Source: Membranipora membranacea
Taxonomy: Eukaryota; Bryozoa; Gymnolaemata; Cheilostomatida; Membraniporidae
NCBI GenBank assembly: GCA_914767715.1
Contig: OU612074.1
Span: 5,471,501 to 5,535,500 of the forward strand
DNA: 64,000 nt
Reading direction: 5' to 3'
Below are positions 1-11,630 of this stretch, one piece after another (the first letter of the stretch is position 1; each line of letters opens with the position of its first letter). The translations under genes were made by a program, and so were the position numbers. The notes under the pieces were generated by a model. The model was not told the DNA's origin, ran no database searches, and saw only the letters and a list, made by a program, of their open reading frames with translations.

Positions 1-216
1 AGCAGCAAGCAGCTTTAATACTGGCGTGAATAGAACGAGTCGTAAAAAAAGTCATGATAATTGAGAAACGCACATTAAATGGACACACTGTGCTGGTCCC
101 CACAAGGCTGACAGCTGTCCAAATAAACAAATGATAAATGTAGAAAATGTTCTAAAAAAAGTCATTTTGCTAAATGTTGTAGAACTCGGACTGATGACGG
201 TGGCAAAAGTGGTAAC

Positions 217-459
217 GTGAGTGCTGTAGAGATGGTCTATCCGGAAATCAACCTCATGGCTGATGTACGCAAACCGATTGATATACCAATGAAGGTTGAA
301 GGTAAATCTATCGAATTACAATTGGATACTGGGTGTGGTTGGAGTCTAATATCATCAAAAGTGTACCAGTCAAAATTCAGTCATTGTAAGTTGTCTGCTC
401 GTTCTGACTTGACATTACATGATTATAGTTTCAATCCAATTAAAGTCTTAGGTCTCTAG
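217..459 (+). pseudogene. Retrotransposon aspartic protease fragment
   Basis: Eighty codons contain LQLDTGCGWSLIS, the D-T-G type catalytic motif of retropepsins, here followed by Cys-Gly. The protease would cut the Gag-Pol polyprotein. The frame stops at 459 just after VLGL, and the second glycine-flap region is not readable in the same frame. The following RT lies in a different frame, so the domain is a relic of the surrounding Gypsy element. Confidence 0.75.
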
Positions 460-502
460 TTTATGCAGCCCAGTCACATAAGTTGCCGCTTATTGTAGTA
501 CA

Positions 503-1222
503 GTGTACTGTTTGCTAGGTCGGAATTGGCTTTCTCACATACGGTTGAATTGGAATGAAATATTCTCAGTACCAATAGTAGGTCAGGTCAAATCTTGTAC
601 TCTCGATGAGGTGTTGTCAAAGCATGCTCAGGTATTTCATAGTGATTGCCTTGGTGAGATAAGAGGTTATGAGGCTTCTATAGAGTTGAAACCTGATTTT
701 ACACCCATATTCTGTAAAGCTCGTCCAGTTCCGTTGACGTTCAGAGGTAAAGTAGATGCTGATATAGATAAACGAGTCTCAGACGGTTCTCTCATACCTG
801 TTCAGAAGAGTAAATGGACTTCACCGTTCGTATGTGTATCCAAGGATCAAGGCAAAAATGTAAGAGTATGCGCCGACTACTCCATCTCCGTGAACAAGGC
901 TATTAAAGACAATGTTTATCCGCTGCGGCTGCCAGATGATCTCTTCACAATGATGAAAGGAGAAAAATTCTCTAAGATTGACCTCGCATCTGCCTACACG
1001 CAGTTAAAGCTAGACAATAGCTCTCGGAAGATTCTCACGATGAATACTCCTAGAGGGTTGTTAGTGTCTACCAGGTTGCTGTTTGGTGTAAAAGTAGCAA
1101 GTATGCAGTTTCAGAAAGTCCTAGATCAGATTTTGTCAGGTGTTCTTTACACATGTTGTTATATCTATGATATTCTGGTAACAGGTCCTAATGATCATAA
1201 GCACTTGAAAAGGCTAGATTAG
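503..1222 (+). pseudogene. Retrotransposon reverse transcriptase domain (catalytic Asp lost)
   Basis: The 239-codon open stretch carries the Gypsy RT blocks in order: VRVCADYS, PLRLPDDLF, FSKIDLASAYTQLKLD (catalytic Asp of motif A), LLFGVKVASMQFQKVLDQIL and the active-site box. That box reads YIYDILVTG at about 1160-1186, where active relatives have YxDD. Codon 1166-1168 is TAT where GAT is expected, so one metal-binding Asp is gone. The frame is lost near 1220, inside the thumb region, and picks up again at about 1274. Confidence 0.85.
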
Positions 1223-1273
1223 GTTTTGAACGCTTGGAAAAACATGGTATCACATTGAATAAACACAAAAAAT

Positions 1274-1990
1274 TTGTTCTTGCAGTTGTCGGTTCCATAT
1301 CTTGGTCATGTTCTCAGTAAATCTGGCATAGCACCCAATGAAGACAGAGTAAAAGCTATAAAGGAAGCGAAGACTCCTAAGAAAGTCCAAGACGTGCAGC
1401 AGTTCATGGGAATGATCAACTACCATGGAAAGTTCATCGAAGAAGTCGCTACCAAAGCTGAGCCGTTACATAATCTAATGGTTGATGGAGTTGACTTCGT
1501 TTGGACGGAAGAGTGCCAACAAGCATTCAACAATCTGAAGGAAGAGTTGTGCACTCAAACACTACTCACCAGATTTGACCCTAGAAAACAGCTAGTGATG
1601 GCGTGTGATGCAAGTCCCTACGGCGCTGGAGCCATAATCTCACATAGAGAAGAAGATGGATCTGAAACACTGATAGCCTGCCTCCAGAACACTATCAAAT
1701 ATAGAATCCAACTATGCTCAGACACACAGAGAAGCTCTCAGCATCATGATTGGATTGAAGTTTGCAAAGTATCTGATTGGCAATAAATTCATACTCAAAA
1801 CAGATCACAGTGCACTTAACACAGTCTTTGGCCCTAATGCTAAACTAGAGTCTGGAGTTGCCCTCTCTCGACTGCACAGATAGAAACTCATTCTAAACAA
1901 GTTCAACTATACAGTAGAATAACGCAACGGTTCTGACTCATGCCATGTTGATTATCTGTCTAGAGCTCCGCTCAGTTCTAATGAAAGTTT
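1274..1990 (+). pseudogene. RT connection and RNase H domain, frameshifted
   Basis: The stretch contains YLGHVLSKSGIAPNEDRVKA and QQFMGMINYHGKFI, hallmark RT/RNase H linker motifs of Gypsy elements. VMACDASPYGAGAIISH follows, the RNase H block with its first catalytic Asp. After GSETLIA the reading moves to another frame at about 1680. Residual similarity (KTDHSAL, then DYLSRAP) runs on to about 1975 through stops. It would have degraded the RNA strand in reverse transcription. Confidence 0.75.
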
Positions 1991-2192
1991 TGAGATGGAA
2001 GTAAATCATTTCTCAATAGTTGATAATCTCCCAGTGACTGCTGATGAAATAGCTCATGAAACTAGAAGATGTCCTATTCTCAGTAAGGTTCGTGACTTCG
2101 TGAAATTTGGTTGACCTAAACATGTATCAGATGTAGAGTTAGAGCTGTATTTCAGTAAACGCGTTGATCTTGCAGTTGACGTAGGATGTATA

Positions 2193-2925
2193 TTGTATAG
2201 TTATAGAGTTGTCCTACCCTATTGTCTTATTGATAGTGTTATGTCAGAGTTGCACCAGGATCACTCTGGTGTCGTTAGAATGAAGTCAGTCGCTCGTAGT
2301 TATTTCTGGTTTCCAAATGTTGATAGTACTATAGAGACTATAGCCAAAGAATGTCGTGAATGTCAAATGGTTGGTAATTCACCACCCAAAACTTGGTATC
2401 CATTTCAGTTCGAGAACAAGCCACCATGGTTCAGGCTTCATGCTGATTTCGCTGAATATGATAGTCAGAATTACTTGATTGTGGTCGATAGTTATAGCAA
2501 ATGGTTACATGTAGAGCCCATGAGCAGTATTACTAGCTCTAAGGCTGTACTTTCGCTAAGACAATTATTCTCGACACATGGCTTATGTGCAATGTTGTAT
2601 ACAGATTGAGGGATTTCTCAAGCCTAATGGAATGGTTCATAAATATTCACATCCGTATCATGCTGCATCAAATGGTCAAGCAGAGCGTTGTGTGCAGACA
2701 GCTAAGAGTTTTCCCAAGAAAATGAAAGGTAGTGCTAGGGATAGGAATTTAGCATTGTCAATGTTTCTGTTAGGATATATCACAACCAATCATGCTACTA
2801 CAGGTCGTGCTCCATGTGAACTGTTAATGGGCAGACAACAACGCACTTTATTTACTCTCCTGAAACCCAGTCTGCAAGCAAATGTTGATGAATCACAGGA
2901 TTGTAGTTATGTTGATGGTAGTAAC
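2193..2925 (+). pseudogene. Retrotransposon integrase core, frameshifted
   Basis: The HHCC zinc finger is visible as LHQDHSG ... IAKECRECQ. The DDE core follows: HADFAEYD (first Asp), LYTD (second Asp, about 2600) and SNGQAERCVQT (Glu, about 2690). The frame changes between second Asp and Glu, just after LYTD, where a TGA interrupts. All three catalytic residues are therefore present but not in one frame. The reading is cut at about 2925 by the inserted LINE fragment. The carboxyl part resumes at 3378. Confidence 0.85.
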
Positions 2926-3377
2926 TTTCTGCCCATTCTTTACACATCCCTGTATGCTAAAGATAAAAAGCAACTCCGACAATTTTTTAAAGAGGCGCTC
3001 AAACTAGGCATCGAAAATCTTGGGGATATCGACAATCTAATAGATGCCAAACCAAATCTTTGCTTCTACAATATATATATATGAGGCAAACATTTTCTAA
3101 ATGACTTTCTTGAAAAGTGCCCGTCAGGACGATATCGTACTATTAAATACAGAACCACTTGGGGCAGAGATTCTTTTTTATGGCAGGCAGTACTCAAGCT
3201 AAATAAACTTGTATAATAATTTATGTTAAATGACTTCCAGCCTCAGAGACTTGTTACTCCTATTTTAAGCCATGTATGTTATACTGTTATCATTTTTAAT
3301 ATCATGGGCATCAGTTTTTAACACCTTTTTTTTCACAACATATATCATATTAGTGATAGAGATAAAATCAATCAATC
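2926..3377 (+). mobile_element. Nested LINE 3'-end fragment inside the Gypsy integrase
   Basis: The integrase reading ends at VDGSN and resumes at SKSREFKV, and the removed ~450 bp explains the gap. The inserted piece encodes a carboxyl end typical of non-LTR ORF2 (IKYRTTWGRDSFLWQAVLKL), followed by untranslated sequence and a short ATCA repeat tail at about 3366-3378. Microhomology AAC flanks both sides. A 5'-truncated LINE copy with a tetranucleotide tail is the simplest reading. An older unrelated repeat is possible. Confidence 0.65.
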
Positions 3378-3642
3378 AACTCCAAGTCTCGTGAGTTCAA
3401 AGTCAGAGATTCTGTCAAAGTCAGGAACATGATTGTTATTTGGCACTGTAGTAAAACGCATAGGTCCGCTCAGGTATCTAGTCAGGATTGGTTCTAGACT
3501 TCAGTATTGTCACTTGAATCATTTAGTTTCTGCTGGTACACAAACTGATGATTGTGTCTATTATGATTTAAACCAACCTCATAATCCTAATATAACAAGA
3601 CAAGATTTATCACAGGATACCTTCAGCGAAGCCAGTGTATAA
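3378..3642 (+). pseudogene. Integrase carboxyl-terminal region of the Gypsy element
   Basis: After the nested insertion the sequence reads SKSREFKVRDSVKVRN. A frame change follows, then GTVVKRIGPLRYLVRIGSRL and HLNHLVSAGTQTDD. This is the SH3-like chromodomain-adjacent tail of Gypsy integrases, which binds DNA ends. A stop at 3640 ends the open stretch. Further pol-like residues run to about 3858 in another frame. Confidence 0.7.
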
Positions 3643-3869
3643 GCAGCAGCCAATTTGCCCCAGAGGTCCTCAGATGCTGACGGTACAGCTGATGGTTCAT
3701 GAACTGATCCAGATACAAGCTTTATATCCAGTACTAGTCCAATGGTTACGATACAGAGACAACGTACTCAAACCTCTAGACCGTCACCTATTGCACCACC
3801 AGTACTGAGACATTCAGCTCGGATAAGCAAACCACCAGAGAGATATAAACCCTCTTGAAGGGGAGGCAA

Positions 3870-4210
3870 TGTTAGATATGCCATGCCTATAATGATGACA
3901 CTAATTAGTCTGCTACCAGACATCACAAGATGTGATGTCGCATTCTATTGTCTAATATGATTAGCACAATGCAGTGGCTTTTTCCTTTCTTTGTGAACCA
4001 TGTTACATGCTAGATGCCTCTGCAATTGCTCCCAATAAATAATCATAATCATAAATCATTAAACAACACCAACAAACAAACTTAATAGATAACTAATGAT
4101 TATACATTGGTTATGATACATGTAATTATTTACAAACAACTCTCACAAATCCCACATAACCCAAACTCAGACAACTCAAATAATCACAGCAACACTGGTA
4201 ACTAAACCGA
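3870..4210 (+). repeat. Probable start of the 3' LTR
   Basis: A purine-rich tract (GAAGGGGAGGCAA, about 3857-3869) is followed at once by TGTTAGAT, the usual polypurine-tract/LTR junction. AATAAA-like polyadenylation sequence lies at about 4034. The right end is not certain because the other LTR is outside the window, so the end given is a guess. Confidence 0.45.
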
Positions 4211-5860
4211 TTTACCAAACTAACTAACTCATTCTGATATCACGATGATGTATTCTGTCACGAGCAGGCAGGATTATGATGTCATCCAAATCATTGCACC
4301 TGATCTCGAATACAGAGTCATTTCGGAATAATTTTCCTCTCTGCTTACTACACATGACTGAATTTTACTGCCTTCATCTACTAATCACTTCAGTAAGGAT
4401 GCAGTCTATGCAGAAAAACGGATTACAAAATTCATATTATCCATTTATTATTTTAAACAGAGGATATTCCCTGTTCTCAAATACTTTTTGGCTCTGTAGA
4501 CAGAATACATACTGTTAATCTGATATGTCTGTAAAATCTTGACAAAAGGGAGATACAATAAGAACAGCAAGTAAAATTATCTGCGCTGTGAGTGTAAAAC
4601 GAGACGTTTTGGCAATTTTAATAAGCTATTCAAGTGGTTGAGTTATTATATAATACATTTTTTGATATCAGGCCCAGAAACTGATGTCAACTTCGAAATC
4701 GTTGGAAATTGATGAAAAGTTACATCTCACATCTAACCATGAAAGTCACAATCCTTCCATTTAATTGTGTTAAGTAAGAATTGCAGCCGCACAGTTCCCA
4801 CTATCTCAGAAGTCTCTCATCACATTGTTCTAATGCTTCAATCAGACAAGCTCAATAGGTGATGTTTAATAAAAAAGTGCACTACAATCGATCACTGTAA
4901 CAGAGGTGGACAATAGGCTAACTTGAGCTGATATCTGCGCTTGTTTCAGGCTTTAAGACAGTTTTGAGGCATGTGGTTATCGTGCAATGTTGTCATGGGT
5001 TGCTGAGTTTATGTATTGCTCAAAAAATTAAACTCAACTTGAAGGCAACAATTCACTCACTTGCCAAATTACTTGGAGGTTATAAAATTGTACTGTCGGG
5101 TTTAAATTTCAAGAAATTGAGAGTAAAGTAAAGCACACAAGTATCACAATCATACCAAGCAGGTTCCATCATATTGACAAAGGATATACAGAATTAACCC
5201 TTCAGTGATGGCTAACGCGACAGTGGTTTTCATTTATATTGAGAAATTTTAAAAGCTTGATGACAGAAGGTCAAAAGGCCTTAACATTTCGGCTTTTACT
5301 AGCTATTGCACTTCTCAGATATGAATTGAATCCTAAAATGAAAATACTGAAATAGTCCAGCTTTGGACGCTTTCACATTTTTTACATTCCAGCCAGCTTC
5401 TTGTAACAGTTATCAACCTGTGAGAATAGATTTGTCTTTAGTGAAATGAAACGAGAGTTGTGCTCTCTCACCAATGCGGCAGACGGCTTCCATCACTAGG
5501 ACACTCATAAATAGGGCAATATTTTATATCATTATATTTCTTCATGCATTCAATTACAAATAACCAACAAAATGTAGATTCTACAGCGAAATAGAAATTG
5601 TGAGAATATTCTAATTGCTATCGACCAATTACATTGTGTTTAACAAGGAAATTTAGCAAAAAAACAGTAACTCATAACTGAGATAAAGATGCTCGCTGAC
5701 ATTGAGTCATCCTTAACGGTAGCATATTATTATGGCTGTTCACTCCACTTAACTGATGTACTTATCGTCTGTAAGATAATTTGAAATATTCAAAATAAAT
5801 GTAAGGCAAATACAAAGTTTGTAAACTATTATAATGAAAAATGGCAATTTTATTTCATTT
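4211..5860. other. Intergenic, no gene seen
   Basis: AT-rich sequence between the retrotransposon and the TSP1 genes. Open frames are short and show no motif or splice context. No tRNA or clear repeat was found by eye. Confidence 0.5.
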
Positions 5861-5891
5861 ATTGACTACTGCTAGTTTCTGCTGCCTTGAT

Positions 5892-7646
5892 TTATGCATC
5901 TAAAGTCAAAAGACAGAAAAGCAATGGCAGATTATTGGTCATAACTCACGAGTAGGCTTGACGACAGGTGTTGGACATCTCATGGTGTTACAATTTACTA
6001 TGTCTACTCTGTTTCCTGAGCAGTCTCTTCCACCATTTAATGGGGCTGGTTTGTTACACATTCGGCTTTTGGATCTAATACCTGATCCGCATGATACGGT
6101 GCAGGAGTTGAATGGTCCCCACTGTCCCCACTGTCCTCCCTGTCCCCACTGTCTCCACATACCATTAACTGTAGCAAAAGACATCATAATAATTATGACC
6201 TGTATTCAGGAACAATTCTAAGGCAATAAGAAGAGCAAACTTTGACAAATTTTCCGTTTAGTTGACAGAAATGGGAAAATTAGATTCAGGTTTGTTCTCT
6301 GGGAATCAGGAAGCATATAATCTAATATAATAGGAGGTTTCATGAGCTTAGTGTGAAGTTAACAGTTGTACCCAGTAATTGAATGTGACCTCAGGTGACG
6401 GAAAATATATTGTGTCACACTTTCTGACATTCAAATATCAATAATTTGTATCTGCATACAATTTATCAGAATAAAATGATTCTTGAATGTGACCCAATAT
6501 TTGTAACACACCAGCACATGATTGAGTGTTGAAATCTCTTGTTTCGGTGTTTGGTCCCTCACATCCGATATATCTTCCTACATCACGTGCTGGCCTCTGG
6601 CATGTTCTGCATCCGGTTTGTCTTCCACCGTTGCAGCTCACAGTACATCTGCTGAATGGTCCCCACACTGACCAGGTTCCCTGAACTGTGAAGTGAAATA
6701 TATTGAATTATCAAAGTCTGATTAGAGAACAAAGTAGGGGGTTGTATAAATAATTTGTCAACTGTATTTGGTCTTTCTGTATCCCAACATCAAGACACTT
6801 GACAACTATGCTTTTTTTTGGAAGCTTAGCAATCTGCGATGCAATGAGTGATACAAATTGTGATACCTCAGTCCTGATGTTCAAAATTATGATTATCAGA
6901 ATGTAAAGTATAAGTTACTCACATGTGATTGTGAAGTCTACTGTTTGGACATCTGGGACTATGACAACTGGAATACGGACAACTGGAACTCTTGGTACAC
7001 TTGGGTTTGGTACAACAACATTTGGTACTGGTACATCTGGGATCTCTGGGGCTGGGACATTGATGTCGATGACGGTTATCGCTGCAAGGAAGTGTTGAAA
7101 CACTGATAATAATTATCCAATGATGACTCAATAACTTCCTTTCTTACTCCCTGATAGGTATATTTCGAAACATCCTTAATTATTTTTCCAACAAATCTTG
7201 AATTAAAGTCTTGATTTCTATATGCTTGACAAAAAGATAGCTGCAAATCAGCAACTGTAGAATATGAAGAGCTTCTTGGTAAATAATTGCTTTGTATTTG
7301 TAGGAATTACCTGGTTCAACGCTTCTTCCAGTATTGCCTCCTGACCTGTATCCACTGGCTAAGCTCAGGCCAAATGAAAAGAACACAATGGTATTCACTT
7401 TTTTTCTCAACCATCAGCTGAAGTATGTAGGCTATCTGCTTGATGTTCTTTAACAACGGCTCCAATAAAACATCAAGACTAAAAAGGAAAAAACCAGTTT
7501 TCAGCTGAGGGGTTCTTGTTTGAAGAGCCATGGTGCCTGCCAAATTTCATTGGTGACAAATAAATCGAGCTTGCCAAAGGGAAACAATAAAAATTTTAAT
7601 CACCAACAATTGCAGCAACCACTAGGGCTACTGAAAGCTTAGTCAT
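5892..7646 (-). CDS. Secreted two-domain TSP1 protein A (six exons), possibly altered copy
   Basis: Model (minus): 7646-7604, 7358-7311, 7081-6923, 6685-6512, 6168-5950, 5899-5892, all phase 1, about 216 residues. Exon 1 encodes the signal peptide MTKLSVALVVAAIV. Then come a short Gly/Asn linker, a Pro/Val repeat segment (VPNPSVPRVPVVRIP) and two thrombospondin type-1 domains starting GTWSVWGPFSRC and WGQWGPFNSC. It is paralogous to the gene at 9429-11389 exon for exon. Oddities: the AG expected at 7371-7372 is TG, so exon 2 probably starts 12 bases later at an in-frame TTAG. The exon 1 donor is weak (GTGATT). In TSP1-1 the conserved Cys of RDC is Phe, and a new Cys precedes RTC. TSP1-2 has about eight extra residues of Gln-Trp-Gly repeat. 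Two AATAAA on the minus strand (5863-5858, 5854-5849) follow the stop, which supports the end. Function unknown; extracellular binding or mucosal role inferred. Confidence 0.72.
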
Positions 7647-7649
7647 TTT

Positions 7650-9420
7650 CTGCAAAAAGAGAAAAGGTAAACATTTATCATTCAGCAGAGTATGACAGCG
7701 GGTACTGCATGGAAGAATGCTGTTACAAGTTTAAATATCCAAATACTGCCATAAGGGTGAGCCCATTTTATCAAATATACTCAGATTTGAACTTTAACTG
7801 ACTTATTCTTCTTCTTTTTAACTGATCCAAGAAGATATTGAGGTATGATTACTTTTATCAAGGAGTAACAGCCGTAGCAGTAATCAAGGAGTAACTCCTT
7901 GCTTTAATCAAAATGACATTCTTATGTTGTTATCTCTTGACATCGTGATAACTGCCTTCCACCTTAATATCTCATTCATCAATGACATGCCCTTATTGGA
8001 GCGTGTACCAGTTTCAGATTGAAGCTGTAATCATTAACACACATCTATCATGTCCGCCCTTGTTGACCCTTTTGTGACCCTTGGTGACCATGACAATAGG
8101 CCGAATAACACCAGCCCTCATAATAATACTATAGGTTTCCATTATTATAAATCTTTAATTAAGTTAGTACAGACTCATAGTGGTACAGGGTCAACAAAAT
8201 AATTAATGAAGATATATGACAGAAAACAATCATAGTTTTGGTGAAAGCTTCACAGATTAGATATGCATCATCAATGCCATCTACCCTTCCTGACATAGAT
8301 TTCAGTAAGAATATGGCTACACTTCCCAAGAAGTATCCGTCTGAGACCGACAACCATTCATTGACAAAAATGAACGATTGTTTGTTAAAGGTAAAAGACT
8401 TAATTTCCATGATCAAGTCATAAAGGTGATTAAGGAACCCAATCGCTCACTCTTTAGTTCACAGATGCAGTTAGTCTATTCTATTTTCTCTTTCAAATGA
8501 TGAGGGATCTTTCAGTGTGGTGAAGTGACCCTTTGAGCGATTTTCTGCCATTGTATATTTGTGTCTTCTTAGAAGACAGCTGAAATAGAAACATTAAAAT
8601 GCTTCACTCTTTTAAAGACCTCCTATGATGATATAAGCAATTATATTTTAGGTGCCCCACCCATTCCTCATCACTGAGTATCAATATCTTTTCCAGTTGA
8701 CCCCTTGTTCGCATAGCAGTGTCATTTGCAATTTAGCTACACTAAATTGACCATGGACATAAACAACAAGAATTAACCTATTAAAGTTGGCACACATCGA
8801 AACTAAGTAACTAACTAACTAAGTATTGCAAGTGCCACAATGATTTTCAATTATTTGGCAGGCTGCTCATGTATGCACAATTGATTTAATGTGTGTGATT
8901 TACTGCATGACTAAAATCTATTGCTAGAGATAGCTGACCAAGAAAGGAATCCTGAGACTCAGATATTATTATGGTTCATAAGTACCAAAGTATGATAAGT
9001 TCAGTGCCAAGTGAACCAACTGCAAATTCAAGCGAATAGACCAAACTTGATCTAGGACTAGCTTTATTAGGAATTCATAATTATGGAAAGCATTTAGAAT
9101 ATTAATCCATATTGGGTTTACTTGTAGAACAAATCAACAAATTTCAAAGTTTTTAACAAAAATAATAACAAACTGAAATGAAAGACATTCAGATGTAATA
9201 AAACTCAAAACTGCATAATTTTTAACAAAAAACAACAAACAATATAAAATTATTGTCAACAGTAAGTCATTAGGAGGCATAAACATAAACAGAATGCTTT
9301 AAGTGTAATTCTATTTCATATACCATAACCTTTAAATCAGTAATTCCCTTAATATCAGAAGATTTTAGTATGTAGTTTGCTAGAGATATCCGCTCACGTG
9401 ATAATATCTCGAACAGCAGC
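7650..9420. other. Spacer between the TSP1 paralogues
   Basis: The part 7790-7870 resembles the upstream region of gene B (shared CTGATCCAAGAAGAT and GATTACT), so the promoter was duplicated with the gene. A 61-codon plus-strand and an 85-codon minus-strand frame at 8159-8423 have no recognised domain or splice context. The rest shows no gene. Confidence 0.5.
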
Positions 9421-9428
9421 AAAGTAAC

Positions 9429-11389
9429 TTATTCGTATTTGTCACCTATAAAAGACAGACATTAATTATGAGTGGCCAATGTCAAGGCTTCAAAGTCCCA
9501 TACCAAATACCCGATTACATAAAGCGTTTCTTTTTTTATAACATAATCATGCAAAGCAATGAAAGTACCTTCTAAAACAGAGAACAGCATTTAGGCTTAC
9601 CATGTGTTTTGGCTGGAGCTGGCTTAGGGCAGTCCTTCTTGTTACAGTTCATGATATCTACTGACTTTCCTGAGCAGTCATTTCCGCCATTTGATTTGGC
9701 TGGTTTGTTACATTTTCGGCTTCTGTTTCTGATACCTCCTCCGCATGATACGGTGCATGAATCGAATGGTCCCCACTGTCCCCACATACCATTAACTGTA
9801 ACAAAAATAACAGTGGCTGTTAAAATAAATACAAATACTTTCCCATGAGCTTAGATTTGTCTTCTTAATATCAAGGGGCAAACAATTACAAGCAATATTG
9901 GACAGTTGGATGAAACAGATTCCATTTTCTTTAGATTTTTAAGTCCGAGAACAAAACTCAATTTAAGGTAATAGAGATCATCACCTGTATTTGACATGAG
10001 TGATTGACACGGCAATTAAATTGATACGCTTGCATTGGCAAGAGGATCGTCGACATGAGCATGAGAACATACGCTTGGGAGGATATAATTTTCCTTGCCA
10101 GTATTCCTCCTTGGTATCAGGAGATAAAGGCTCAGGCATAGTTCAATTATAAAACTCATGTCGCTCACCTGGGCATTCTTGAGTGTTACAGTCTCTAGAC
10201 TCGGTGGCTGCTCCTACACATCCGAGATATCTTCCTACATCACGTGCTGGTTTCTGGCAGGTTCTGCTTCTGGATTGTCTTCCACCGTTACAGCTCTTAG
10301 AACAATCACCGAACTGTCCCCATACTGACCATAATCCTTGGACTGTGAAGTATAGATTTTATTATCAAGATCTGATTTGAGATCAATTGGAAGAAGTTTT
10401 ATATATTATAATATGCCGGTAATGATCTCTTGTGCCGCCACATCAAGAGACTATGAAAACTAAGATATTTACAGCAAGCTAAGCAATCTACGATTGAATG
10501 AGTGATTGAAACAGTGACAGTCCTGATGTTCTTTAGAAATCAGTATGATGTTGATTCGCGAGATCGTGATCAGCAGAATACTAAGTATAAGTTACTCACA
10601 TGTGATTGTGAAGTCTACAGTTTGGGCAGGTGGTGTTTGGACATCTGGAATACGGTTAACTGGAGCTCTTGGTACACTTGGGTTTGGTACAACAATATCT
10701 GGTACTGGTGCATTTGGGATCTCTGGGGCTGGGACATTGATGTCAATGTCAGTAAGTCCTAAAAGGAAGAGATCAAAAACTGGTAAATATTCAACAATTA
10801 CTCGATAACTTCCAGTGGCCTTTTGCACAGTGACGCTTTGGCGGGTTTGTTTTTAACCATAATCAGTTACCTTTCTAACAATATTAAATCAAAGTCAAGA
10901 TTGGTATCTGATTGAAAAAATATAGCTGCTACTGAGCAACTGTATAATATAGCCACATAAAGTGAACAGATTACTCTATAAATTATTGCTTTGTAATTAT
11001 CAGAATTACCTGGTCCAACGCTGCCTGGTCCCACATTTCCTCCAGTATTACCTCCAGTGTTTCTACTTCTTGCTGGACTGTATCCACTGGCTATAGTCAG
11101 GCCTGATGAAAAAAAAACATTCACATTTGTCAACATTTATGTCCTAAATATTTGCTCAAATATGTATCTGTTTGATGTCACATGCTCTTTAGCAAAGGTT
11201 TGAATAAAGCATCCAGGCTAAAAAGGTTAAGTTTAGCTAAAGCATCAGTCTTTGGTTCTAGACTTGTCGGAAGAGCAGTATTGCTTGCCAAAGTTATGCG
11301 GTGCTGGGCAAATAGATTGCTAAATATAAAAAAGATAAACACTTACCAACAATGGCAGCAATTACGAGTGCTACTGAAAACTTATTCAT
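9429..11389 (-). CDS. Secreted two-domain TSP1 protein B (six exons)
   Basis: Exons (minus): 11389-11347, 11102-11010, 10758-10600, 10342-10169, 9795-9601, 9445-9429. Every junction is phase 1 and the sum is 681 bases, 226 residues. Domains: signal peptide MNKFSVALVIAAIV, a Gly/Asn/Pro linker (GGNTGGNVGPGSVGPG), a Pro/Val-rich stretch (NVPAPEIPNAPVPDIVVPNP), TSP1-1 from WSVWGQFGDCSKSCNGG with six cysteines, TSP1-2 from WGQWGPFDSCTVSCGGG with six cysteines, and a short basic tail ending KYE. TSP1 domains are extracellular glycan or protein binding folds stabilised by three disulfides and stacked Trp/Arg. A 5' UTR intron and TATA box lie upstream. It looks like the intact partner of the tandem pair. 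No characterised family with this Pro/Val-TSP1-TSP1 order is recognised. Confidence 0.82.
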
Positions 11390-11552
11390 CTTCTACAAAA
11401 GAAGCAAGGTCAACATTTATCAGCCAGCGCATAATGACAGTTAAGAAATCACTGACCAAAGGGCAACGCCAATGTAATCAAAGATGCTCAAATTGTAACT
11501 CTAGTAAATCAAAGATGCTCAAATTGTAAACTTAGACTGTAAACTGTACACT

Positions 11553-11605
11553 TACATCTGTTTGAGTTCTTCGGCTGTTGTCTGATCCAAGAAGATGGGA
11601 GGTGT
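11553..11605 (-). other. 5' UTR exon of TSP1 gene B
   Basis: On the minus strand the sequence ends CAGAT followed by GTAAGTGT (donor at about 11552). The coding exon is preceded by TTCTTTTGTAG at 11402-11392, an acceptor six or so bases before ATG. The 5' boundary is estimated about 25-30 bases below the TATA box. Confidence 0.5.
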
Positions 11606-11630
11606 GATTACTCTCAACAATTCACCAGCC

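Larger units (their letters stand above)
1..3869 (+). mobile_element. Ty3/Gypsy LTR retrotransposon, internal region, decayed, 5' end outside window
   Basis: Order of recognisable parts is gag tail, protease, reverse transcriptase, RNase H, integrase and polypurine tract, which is the Ty3/Gypsy order. A half CCHC knuckle (CAGPHKADSC) lies near 90-120. The coding sequence is broken: the frame changes between protease and RT, again near 1220, near 1680 and near 2590, and there are stops around 1880, 1920 and 2114. The integrase carboxyl region is split by a nested LINE fragment at 2926-3377. The first Asp of the RT active-site YxDD is Tyr. The element cannot move by itself. The 5' LTR and most of gag lie before base 1. 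Confidence 0.9.

Noticed and set aside
5958-6221. Plus-strand frame over the TSP1 exon
   Set aside because: Complement of the Cys/Trp-rich TSP1 coding exon; the minus strand has splice sites and domain match.
10502-10808. Two plus-strand frames over the Pro/Val exon of TSP1 gene B
   Set aside because: Shadows of the minus-strand exon; the Trp-rich reading comes from complementing Pro codons.
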